A stretch of DNA of 64,000 bases from Diadema setosum (lineage: Eukaryota; Echinodermata; Echinoidea; Diadematoida; Diadematidae): NCBI GenBank assembly GCA_033980235.1, contig CM067067.1, positions 558,001-622,000 of the forward strand, in the 5' to 3' direction. Shown piece by piece: positions 9,293-17,262 of the stretch. Position 1 is the first letter of the stretch. Every line of letters starts with the position of its first letter. The translations under genes were made by a program, and so were the position numbers. Below the pieces are notes generated by a model. That model was given only the letters and a program-made list of their open reading frames with translations, did not search any database and had not been told where the DNA came from.

Positions 9293-11655
9293 CCTAGATC
9301 GCGATCATGGGCGATCAGTGGTCGCATACGCGATATGTCGCAATCAATTGATTGTATGCAGAATTGCATACAATCAATGATCGCGTATGCGATCACTGAT
9401 CGCCCATAATCGCGATCTAGGGGGAACTTGATCGCTGGCTGAACTGTATATATATATATTATAATCTACATATATATATTTATTATATAGAAAACCAACT
9501 GTCAACAAACTAACATGTGAAATCTAGGATGATTATCCTATACATTAGCAGTTTTGTATATCAAAGCAGTAATGAGGTATGTAAAGCAGTAAAAAGGTAT
9601 GTGTAGTTAACATGAAGTGGTTTCAATTGATTGCATGTAGGTAATTACTGGATCGATTCCAACGAGGGTTCAGTCAAGGATGCCTTCTTAGCCCACTGTG
9701 TGAAGAGAGGAGAGGAGGGCACACCAGAGACCTGCATCACCCCAAGAATTGATACGGTGAGAGCCAAACCTGGCAAATTTTACCCTTGAGCTCATTTCAA
9801 AACACTGTCATGTCAGGTTTTCAGATATTTGTTTGTCTTATTAGGTTCACTGTTGAACCTTTTATTCAAGTTATCAATGAATTCATGTCCAATTTACAAT
9901 AAGGAAATGATTTATGATTGAAGGAAAAAAAAAAAGAATTCAGGAAACAAATGTTGTCAAAAATTACAAGATATCAATGTTGGAATGCATTCTTTTTCAC
10001 TGAATTTCAATTCACATTGCTCTTATCATTTTGTTAGGTCACGCTGCAGCAATAAAGATTTAGAGATTATGTATATAAGTATTAAGATTTATGATGCATT
10101 TGTATGATGGCACTTGGTTGATATAATCTGTCACTGAGATTTTCTGATGATTTCTAGTCCTTCTTATTGCATGCGGAAGTCTATGGTGTTGATGGCGTTC
10201 ACTAATCGGAATATTTCTCTCCTTCTTCACAATGTAGATCACTCCTGGTCCATGGTACGTTGGCGAGTCTGGACATAGATACATCAGCAGTATCAATGGC
10301 ATTGAAAAGGTAACATGAAGAGCGCCCCCATGTCTCACACATCCATTATACTATAAATACCTGACACTGCCTGACAAACTAGAGTCTTAGCAGTAAATTC
10401 TGTCCATGGAAACATGGAGGAACAAGCAATTTGATATATTTGTAATAAAATTTAATTTGAATTTGAAATTAAAAAAAAAAAGAGTTGAAACATTGTTTGT
10501 TTGTCCAAATCATTCTCATTAACTCTTAGGAATGGTCACTTGCTGCACCATACATGTCTCTGCATGTTTGAATGCATGTATTCTTAACATTTACTATTGT
10601 GCAACTAGAGCTTTGTATGAATCATATGACAGCAATTTCCTTGAAAGACTTTTTTTTTTTTCTGGAGAAAGAGAATTGATATCCACTATTTCAGTTCTTA
10701 TATTTAACAGTCGAACTGTCTGTGTCCGTCCCCCCCCCCCAGTTCTCTTATGATGCCAGTGAAGTTCAGCTGACATTCCTACGTCTGCTGTCCAACAAGG
10801 CACACCAGAATGTCACATACCACTGTAAGAACTCTGTAGCCGTGACGAATGGTGAGAGTGGATCAACAGAGCAGGCTCTTAGACTTATGACAACATCAGA
10901 TGTGGAACTTTCACGTGATGGGCCAAGCCTAGAGCAATACAATGTCGATGTAGACGGATGTCAAGTAAGTCTCATTTTTATTACCTGTTTAATGAAGTTG
11001 ATGATGTTTACATTTTTAAGGCCCTTTTCACTTTGTATAGCCTCCTTTGACTTCAATTTAACATTTCAGTGTAAGCAATGATGAATCAATAGAAAAAATG
11101 ATGATACGAATTGCAATTTCCAACATCTTTATTATGTAGGTCATTGCAGATGTGAATAGGTTGGTTTTAATTTGTTTTTCTGTATGAAAAGGATATGTGA
11201 CCCACCACAACAGAAGGATCTGAAAGTTACTGACGGCTGAGCCGAGAAAATCGAGTTTGAAGTCATCAATATTGGTCAAAACCATCCAATTTCTGTTTTA
11301 GTCAGAATGTTGTAGTCTAATGTTTCGTTTATCATCTGCCGAAAATTCGAAGCTAAATTATCAAAGGAAAGACAAGAAATTAGCGTTTTTCTAGGCCATG
11401 ATTTTCCGACTTTCAGCAGTGTCCGAAGATGTGGATTTAGCGCTGCAGATAGACTCTGCCCCTAGCAACAAATACTTCACTTTGTGCTTTTTTCTTTTTT
11501 ACTTCCAGTATCATACAGGAGAATGGAGCCAAACAGTGATAAGCTATTCAACCAAGAGAAACACTCGCCTTCCAATTATTGATGTGGCTCCGTCAGATAT
11601 TGGCGGAGAAGATCAACAATTTGGAGTCGTCCTTGGACCTGTCTGCTTCTCATAA
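3160..11655 (+). CDS. Fibrillar procollagen alpha chain, 3' part (gene 1, 15 exons in window)
   Basis: This is the C-terminal part of a secreted fibril-forming procollagen of the extracellular matrix; the 5' exons lie upstream of the window. Exons at 3160-3267, 3726-3833, 4388-4495, 4917-4970, 5223-5276, 5750-5803, 6273-6344, 6669-6740, 7387-7404, 7844-7903, 8529-8700, 9641-9756, 10238-10309, 10743-10964 and 11509-11655 join without a frame break into 478 residues plus TAA. The first eight encode 210 residues of uninterrupted Gly-X-Y, each exon starting with an intact Gly codon and being a multiple of 9 bp, as in all fibrillar collagen genes. A short telopeptide follows, then a 242-residue C-propeptide (COLFI) with the WID motif, the N-glycosylation site NVTYHC and the family ending GPVCFS. 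All helix introns are phase 0. The exact chain (1-alpha, 2-alpha, 5-alpha or other) cannot be told without the N-terminus. Confidence 0.95.
3294..3460. repeat. 35-bp tandem repeat in a gene 1 intron
   Basis: TAGCTCTGTCTCTATGATTC recurs at 3331, 3366 and 3401, with degenerate flanking units. It begins just downstream of a helix-exon donor. Confidence 0.85.
3726..3833 (+). CDS. Gene 1 triple-helix exon, 108 bp
   Basis: Twelve Gly-X-Y triplets beginning GRD GND GKV and ending GIR, flanked by acceptor atcag and donor gtaagt. Confidence 0.96.
4388..4495 (+). CDS. Gene 1 triple-helix exon, 108 bp
   Basis: Twelve Gly-X-Y triplets beginning GPV GVT GPQ and ending GPM, flanked by tgtatag and gtatgt. 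The donor is followed 14 bases later by a poly-C/poly-A run. Confidence 0.96.
4917..4970 (+). CDS. Gene 1 triple-helix exon, 54 bp
   Basis: Six triplets, [18 protein letters not shown], between acatag and gtgagt. Confidence 0.96.
5223..5276 (+). CDS. Gene 1 triple-helix exon, 54 bp, with cross-link-position lysine
   Basis: Six triplets beginning GHK GLP GRA, between cctgcag and gtaaga. The Lys in GHK lies 81 residues before the end of the perfect helix, or 84 if the following GAA triplet is counted. The C-terminal helical cross-link Lys of vertebrate type I collagen (residue 930 of 1014) is also 84 residues from the end. Confidence 0.96.
5750..5803 (+). CDS. Gene 1 triple-helix exon, 54 bp
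   Basis: Six triplets beginning GEM GPQ GSL and ending GMP, between actgtacag and gtaagt. Confidence 0.96.
6273..6344 (+). CDS. Gene 1 triple-helix exon, 72 bp
   Basis: Eight triplets, including [12 protein letters not shown], between tttcccacag and gtaagt. The size 72 is a multiple of 9 but outside the 45/54/99/108 series usual in vertebrate fibrillar genes. Confidence 0.95.
6669..6740 (+). CDS. Gene 1 triple-helix exon, 72 bp, helix C-terminal cap
   Basis: Eight triplets ending in four GPP triplets, the proline-rich cap that nucleates zipper-like folding of fibrillar collagen helices from the C-end. Acceptor ctttatag, donor gtgagt. Confidence 0.96.
7387..7404 (+). CDS. Gene 1 18-bp microexon at the helix/telopeptide junction
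   Basis: Encodes GAAATM between a strong acceptor (ctctccacag) and donor gtaagt, both phase 0. It is too short for most gene finders. Skipping it would keep the frame, so alternative use is possible. Confidence 0.85.
7844..7903 (+). CDS. Gene 1 C-telopeptide exon, 60 bp
   Basis: Twenty residues starting [13 protein letters not shown]. The Lys after QPP sits where vertebrate type I C-telopeptides carry the cross-linking Lys (QPPQEK context), so lysyl-oxidase cross-linking is likely. Acceptor ggctgacag, donor gtaagc. Confidence 0.9.
8529..8700 (+). CDS. Gene 1 C-propeptide exon: processing site, chain-association stalk, Cys1-Cys2
   Basis: Begins YRDELP, after a final Tyr in the preceding exon, so the chain reads HYYRDE. 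This aligns with vertebrate YYRADD, the BMP1/tolloid cleavage region, but lacks the Ala. A heptad-like stalk follows ([11 protein letters not shown]), then RSCKDLFKC with the first two COLFI cysteines. The exon ends in phase 1. Donor gtaagc. Confidence 0.95.
8945..9157. mobile_element. Short TTAACCCTAA-ended MITE, copy 2
   Basis: A perfect 16-bp inverted terminal repeat, TTAACCCTAACTAGGC at the left and its complement at the right. The interior (CTCGGCCGTCGACCGTGCGA) matches the larger family members. Lies in the intron before the Cys3-region exon of gene 1. Confidence 0.88.
9249..9289. repeat. TA microsatellite
   Basis: An (AT)n run abutting the palindrome at 9290. Confidence 0.9.
9290..9424. 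mobile_element. Near-perfect 135-bp palindrome (hairpin MITE)
   Basis: The left half from CCCCCTAGATCGCGAT mirrors the right half ending ATCGCGATCTAGGGGG. Arms of about 60 bases contain repeated GATCGC words and meet at TGCAGAATTGCA. It sits between TA-rich microsatellites in a gene 1 intron. Confidence 0.88.
9641..9756 (+). CDS. Gene 1 C-propeptide exon: Ca-binding loop with Cys3 replaced by Ser
   Basis: Encodes the rest of the [12 protein letters not shown] motif, then AHC and ETC (Cys4, Cys5). Vertebrate chains have NQGC here; this chain has NEGS, so Cys3 is missing. The acidic and Asn ligand positions of the calcium-binding loop are kept. Acceptor gcatgtag, donor gtgaga. Confidence 0.95.
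10238..10309 (+). CDS. Gene 1 C-propeptide exon, 72 bp
   Basis: Encodes [11 protein letters not shown] and following residues, matching the KNWYISK to FGES part of COLFI. It is shorter than the vertebrate segment. Acceptor cacaatgtag; donor gtaaca is a weak but valid GT site. Confidence 0.92.
10743..10964 (+). CDS. Gene 1 C-propeptide exon, 222 bp, Cys6-Cys7
   Basis: Encodes [18 protein letters not shown], the conserved N-glycosylation site in [10 protein letters not shown] (Cys6) and VDGCQ (Cys7). The acceptor tract is almost pure C, followed by AG. Donor gtaagt. Confidence 0.96.
11509..11655 (+). CDS. Gene 1 last coding exon, COLFI C-terminus and stop
   Basis: Encodes [13 protein letters not shown], then RLPIIDVAP and the terminal [11 protein letters not shown] before TAA at 11653-11655. 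This matches the family ending (GPVCF plus one residue) and supplies Cys8. Acceptor tacttccag. Confidence 0.97.
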   Translation, partial: YHTGEWSQTVISYSTKRNTRLPIIDVAPSDIGGEDQQFGVVLGPVCFS

Positions 11656-12515
11656 GACTACTCCCATTCTTCCCTCATGAATGAACTTTGACCCAGGAAG
11701 TTTTGAACTGCAAACAATCATCAATAAGTGAACATCCATGTTTCACTCCCCCTTGCCACCATTCCAACAGGATTCAACTGCTGTGTACCGGTTGTTGTTC
11801 AGACTCCTTCTGATAACTTTGGAGAGCAATATTATCTTCTTTTTTTCATAGTGAAGCAGACTGTCACAAAGTAACAACTTGCAATAGATCTTTCATGGTT
11901 GGTTAGGGGGAAATAGTCTAAATTTTGAGAAACTATTGATCCAATCTACTTAACAATGTACACTTATTCTTTTTTTTTGCTGTGTATACAGTTTGTTTGT
12001 CAAACAGAATATTTTTGTACCTTATGTGTCATTGGTGTCAAAATTTATTTAAAAGGCATTTGATATGTGATGTCAAGCTGTGAATCTCAAGGGAAAACAA
12101 AGAGCTATAAAACTTTTGTGATGTTTATGTGTAATTCTAGGTGTAAACCCTTTACTTTCATTGAATGCTTTGAAATGGTGCTAGCTTTCTGGTTTGTCAG
12201 ATTAAGTAAGTTCTTAGCGCTGACTCTAGAGGCCTTCTTTGTAGAATTAGTGTCTGTGCCTTTTTTTCTTTGTGTGATTATTTGTGTTCATGGAAACTGT
12301 TTATATTTGTCTTTCTTATACATGTAGAACCCAGAGTTTTTCAGTTCTTAGAGCTTTTAGATGCCGGAAGTGTATCTTTCAATCTGCGATAAGAATAGGA
12401 ATATTCCAATGTGCTGACCATTATATGTAACTGTAGACTGGATTGTATCTACAGTACAATCTGAAATACAAACCCAAACCATTTGAAGTATTCTTAAAAC
12501 TTACCGTCTATGCAA

Positions 12516-12521
12516 AATAAA
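12516..12521 (+). promoter_or_regulatory. Polyadenylation signal AATAAA (proximal)
   Basis: Canonical AATAAA about 860 bases past the gene 1 stop codon. Confidence 0.55.
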
Positions 12522-12626
12522 TTTTGAACTATGCACGTGATATCCTAAAAGAAGAGATGTTCACCTGAAATATGTCTTGCAAAGAGAATTTGTGTACAAT
12601 GTTAAGTAGATTGTTTTCCATGTTAT

Positions 12627-12632
12627 AATAAA
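12627..12632 (+). promoter_or_regulatory. Polyadenylation signal AATAAA (distal)
   Basis: Second AATAAA about 110 bases further on. Two signals suggest alternative 3' ends. Confidence 0.5.
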
Positions 12633-12775
12633 AAGAAATTTTAACGATGCTTCTCTATGAAAACAACTCGTTTTCTATGCAATTCCTATGGCGTTCAGAG
12701 TGTAGAACTTGCATGTTTTTTTTTTTTACAATGGAAATTCCAGTCCAGTCTGATAAGAAAGAGTAAAATCTTATG

Positions 12776-12934
12776 AGTACAGTGAAAATTTGATCAAATT
12801 CGAATAAATATTATGGAAGTTATGAAATTGTGAAGTTTCACTAATTTATGCAGAACAGTTCTTGCACAATTTATATGAATATTCAAATGAGTGAACTGAT
12901 GATGTCATCCCCTCAAAATTTTCCATTGATCATA

Positions 12935-12977
<43 letters not shown>

Positions 12978-13315
12978 ACAAAAGTTTAATTTTTCTTCAA
13001 TGAAACTTTAAAACATAATGTAATTCCTGGTTGAATAACTTCAAAATGATGATTATTCTGATACAGTCTGTATTATGATTTTAGACCCGGGCATAAACTG
13101 AGTTTCAATAAAAACCTGGAAATTTCAACATTGTATGTACAAACTCTATGCCAAGTTGAGAGGGGATGACATCAGCACTCCACTACAGTGTGTATTGACT
13201 CTTCAAGAACCGTTTTTTTTTTTTCCTTTTTTTGGGTGAAAAATTAGCACAACTTCAAAATAAACAACTTCCATATTTTTCATCCGATTTTGATCAAATT
13301 TTCATTGTTGGGTTA
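12776..13315. mobile_element. Foldback element with internal poly-A
   Basis: The left part (AGTGAAAATTTGATCAAATT, TATGGAAGTT) reappears inverted at 13260-13310 (AACTTCCATA, GATCAAATTTTCATT). GATGTCATCCCCTC at about 12900 pairs with GAGGGGATGACATC at about 13160. A 36-base A run lies in the middle. It follows the gene 1 polyadenylation site closely. Confidence 0.72.
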
Positions 13316-14061
13316 CTCGACCTCCACACAGAACTATGTCTTCATATAAACATGTACCATGACCCATGCAGTGGTATGCATTGTACATATGTATTTCAAA
13401 CAAAATACAATGGAAGAAGGAAAAGAAAAAAATAACACATGAAGAATACATGTACTGTACAACAAAGTGAAAAGACATTATTTTTGACTTTCTAACTCAA
13501 AACAAACACACAAGTCACTTTCATTTTCGTGATAGGCTGCATAGCCCTATGAAGATTGAAGAAGAAGAAATTGCATTGCAAGTGGCTTTGCAACATTCTT
13601 GGTTTAAAAGAAAATCTCCGTAAACATACATGTATGACCACACAGGCAGTTCATGATGTAAGAGATGGTGAAGAACTGGTTTACTCTTTACAAGTACAAC
13701 TGTACAACAATGTACGTGAATGACAAATACTGTAATACATGTACACGTAATGAATTTGACAAAAATGATGCATGTGATCCGGGGCATTCACAACTCTATA
13801 AGCGGTAGAGATGAATTTCAGAGACAATTGAATTTCATTGCTTAATTTTTTAACTTGATCGACAAAAATAATATGATGACAATTTAAGGAAGCTATATTC
13901 ACAAGAGGATTCTTATCTGGATGAAAGTGAATCGGAAATTGATAAAAGTTATTGTACAGATGATGAAAACGGGTGAGAAAACCTATACAATACTGGTTCA
14001 CTTACAAAGGTGAAAATGTAGATGTTAAGGGAGTGCAGTAGCTCGAAAAAACAAACATACT

Positions 14062-14227
14062 GTATGTACATGTATACAGTGTATGTATATACAGTATTGT
14101 ATATACATACATGTATACAGTATGGACGTGTACATAAATACATGTATTTTCTGAAAAGGAGTAACAGTAAGAGGAAAAATTATGTGAAAGCTACGCACCG
14201 TTTTCTTCTTCCTTTCTCATATCTCGC

Positions 14228-14274
<47 letters not shown>

Positions 14275-14280
14275 TTTATG
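14062..14280. repeat. Palindromic TGTATACA-rich stretch and TA/TG microsatellites
   Basis: Alternating purine-pyrimidine sequence: ATGTATAC-type words at 14065-14135, then (TA)n to about 14272 and (TG)n after it. Could form cruciform or Z-DNA structures. No gene seen. Confidence 0.8.
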
Positions 14281-14620
14281 TGTGTGTGTGTGTGTTTGTT
14301 TGTCCATTTATACATATAATACATATAATACAGGCGCACGTGTAGACTGTCAAAACGTAAATGGCAAATTGTAAGCAAACGTATTTAGCTACCAAACTAA
14401 ATTCAAATGCTCTGAAATGATTTAGTCATTCACATTTACCCTGACTGTCTTTTTCCTCATTTTTGATTGAACATTTTCCAAATTTCTCCAAACGTATGCA
14501 CCAGATCGTTGAATATCAATTATAATTATGGAAAAGCTTCCTAGTGTTCAAGATGGGAAAAGATTGGGAAAAGTTTTAAACTGACCAGGAAATCCTATAT
14601 TATTGCCTAATACATGTACA

Positions 14621-15409
14621 CTAGGCTTGGCCGGGGGGGGGGGGGGGGGAATCACCCCCCTCCCCCTCGACGTTTCGCGCTATAATTCTGTAACGCGAGA
14701 AGGCCTCATCGCGAGGCTTCTTGACTTTCTTTGTTCAAGTCTCGCGCAACTTTTGAGACCAAATTTGCAACGTCCGCGCATACTTTTGCGAAGCCACGCC
14801 CATTTTTGTAACGGAATGTCGCTCCAAAATGGGCACAATTTTGTGATTTTGTGTACATTTCCTATGGAAAACAGTACTCTGTCATGAAAGTCATAAAAAC
14901 CTGATTATTTTTACAATTAATCACTTTCATTGATTAATTTTGTGCTAATTATGGTAGAAAAGTGGTCAGTGACAATTTCCAATGAAAAAACAAAGAAAAA
15001 AACAAAAGTTGAAAAACAAAGAAATACATAAGAAATTCTGAAAACAATAAAATACATAAGAATTGAAATGAGTTTTGGAAGTTTTTGTGATGTACAATTG
15101 TTGAATATGCTAAAACAGATTTACAGATCAAAATTAGACTCTCAATGCTTTTAATTAGGCTAAAATATCACCTTGAGCTTAATTTGCATAATTAATTAAT
15201 TAAAATTAGAAATTGATTGTTTCAAAAAATCTTATGACACAATCTTGGAGATTATGACGCGGGTCTCACGCATGCAAAATTTCATCGCGATCGCACCACC
15301 GATGGCCGAGATCTCGGGGGGGGGGGGGGGGGGGGCGGAATCCATCCCCCCCCCCCCCCCCCCCCCCGGTCTGAGCATAGCCAAAAAAGCGCGGCCCCTT
15401 TAGGGTTAC
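14621..15409 (-). mobile_element. TTAACCCTAA-ended element, copy 3 (inverted)
   Basis: The reverse complement of copy 1 through most of its length, including the block around CTTTCATTGATTAATTTTGT, and ending CCCCTTTAGGGTTA. The two G/C homopolymer runs are greatly expanded. The left end is degenerate. Confidence 0.82.
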
Positions 15410-15947
15410 TGAACACTTTCTTGTTGTTAAGTTCACATGCTTGCAACCTTCTGTTATCAGGATGACATATGAATAATCATTGCATCACAGATGCTTATCT
15501 TGGTGAATTTATAAATCTATGTCTGCTATACAAAAATGACTCATGTCTACTCAAGCGCTAAATAGATCTACGAACTGGCGTATTTCCCCCGGCCCTGGTT
15601 ATGTTGTTACTGAAAAATTATGTCCTTTGAGTTTGTTAACACTGCTATGTTTGCCACTGGCATACTGCAAGTTCAGGCTATTAAACGCTGGGGCTTCACT
15701 TCGTAAAATTTTATCCAGATAAACCACCACTCTATCGTGAAGAGCGCCATCTAGCAAAACGTACAGACATACAGCCGTATACGAGTACACTTTTCTCTCC
15801 CGCCCAACTGGTAACTTCCTTCCCGGCTCCTTGCCTCTTCTGTCTGCGAAATGTGACATAATTATAAGGAGGTACATCGGCATAAACACTGCAGCTCTTC
15901 ATCTGGTATTGTTATTCCCTAATTTTATTCTCATTTACATCACATTT

Positions 15948-16141
15948 TACACTCTAAAAACGCAAATGTTGAATCAACATTTAAAAGGGCCGAGGAGTGA
16001 CAGCATTTTTTGAAGTGTTGCATCCAACTTTTAAAATAACATTTTAAATGTTGAATCTAGCAGGAAAACCAACACTTTCAAAATGTTGTCACTCCTCGGC
16101 CCTTTTAAATGCTAATTTAACATTTGTGTTTTTAGAGTGTA
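15948..16141. mobile_element. 194-bp hairpin MITE
   Basis: Termini TACACTCTAAAAA and TTTTTAGAGTGTA are exact complements. The arms share AAAAGGGCCGAGGAGTGACA and ATGTTGAATC-type words almost to the centre. TA at each end suggests TA target duplication. Confidence 0.88.
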
Positions 16142-16259
16142 TTTCCCCTGACTTTTGAAGTGATTAGAGCTATTCTGAGATATTGCACGGACTAATAAAC
16201 CCAAGTGATGGGAAAATCTCTAATGGCCAAATGTCGAACAATGTTTAGTTTCTGCTCTA

Positions 16260-16440
16260 CGACAATACTGCTCGGACTTACGAACCTTTAGCGTAACGAG
16301 CCTTTAGCATAACGAAGCTTATTTTAATTTTCGATCCAACAGACCTTAGAAATTCATTTTTTTTTTTTTCATTTTCGGAATTACGAACGTTATTTCATTT
16401 TCGGATTATCGAACTTTCAGAATAATGAACAGTAACCGAC
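16260..16440. repeat. Short TTCGGAATAACGAAC-type degenerate array
   Basis: Words such as ACTTACGAACCTTT, TTTTCGGAATTACGAAC and TTCGGATTATCGAAC recur every 20-30 bases, ending in AATGAACAGTAACC. Same family as the arrays near 23.5, 26 and 29.7 kb. Confidence 0.75.
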
Positions 16441-16759
16441 TGGAGCTACTAATCACATTATACTGATACTTGTACAAAGAATTAAAACATAAGTAATGAT
16501 TTAGTTCTGATATACTATTAATTGCATTCCTAATATTATTGTCAGAAAGAAGCTAATGTTTGTACCATAATCTATCATGCAATTTTGGGGGTGCATGATG
16601 ACAGCTATTTTGCGTGTTTCAAAATCTACATAAGAGGCTGTGACAAAGGTGAGAGTCAGGTCTACTGTGCTCAACGTTATTATTTTTTTTTTTAAACGAG
16701 ATTTTAATTTTCGTCCTTTGTATTTCACTCTTTCAGTTTTTGTTTTTTCTTGTCTTTCC

Positions 16760-17262
16760 TTAACCCTAATCAGGTCGGGCTTTTTTGGCTAGGCTAAAAC
16801 CGGAGGGGGGGGGGGGATTCTGCCCCCCCCCCCCCCCCCCCCCGAGATCTCGGCCATCGGTGGTGCGATTGCGACGAAATTTGGCATGCGCGGCACCCAC
16901 GTCAATTAATTAATTATGCAAATTAAGCTCAAGATCATATTTTAGCCTAATTAAAAGCACTGAGAGTCTACTTTTTGGTCTGTAAATCTGTTTAAGCATA
17001 TTCAACAATATTGTACTTCACAAAAACTTCCAAAACGCATTTCAATTCTTATGTATTTTATTGTTTTCAGGATTTCTTATGTATTTCTTTGTTTGTCAAC
17101 TTTTGTTTTTTCTTGCTTTTTTATTGGAAATTGTCACTGACCGCTTTTCTACCATAATTAGCATAAAATTAATCAATGAAAGTGATTAATTGTAAAAATA
17201 ATCAGGTTTTTATGACTTTCATGACAGAGTACTGCTTTCCATAGGAAATGTACACAAAATCT
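16760..17262 (+). mobile_element. TTAACCCTAA-ended element, copy 4 (3'-truncated)
   Basis: Starts TTAACCCTAATCAGGTCGGG and follows copy 1 up to the GGAAATGTACACAAAATC block, where similarity stops. Confidence 0.8.

Larger units (their letters stand above)
11656..12655 (+). other. Gene 1 3' UTR
   Basis: AT-rich untranslated sequence after the TAA stop. No other gene is visible in it. The end is inferred from the second AATAAA signal and could vary. Confidence 0.7.

Noticed and set aside
11186..11460. Possible short dispersed repeat (ATGTGACCCACCAC start) in the last intron of gene 1
   Set aside because: Only one copy in the window and no clear ends, so not called.
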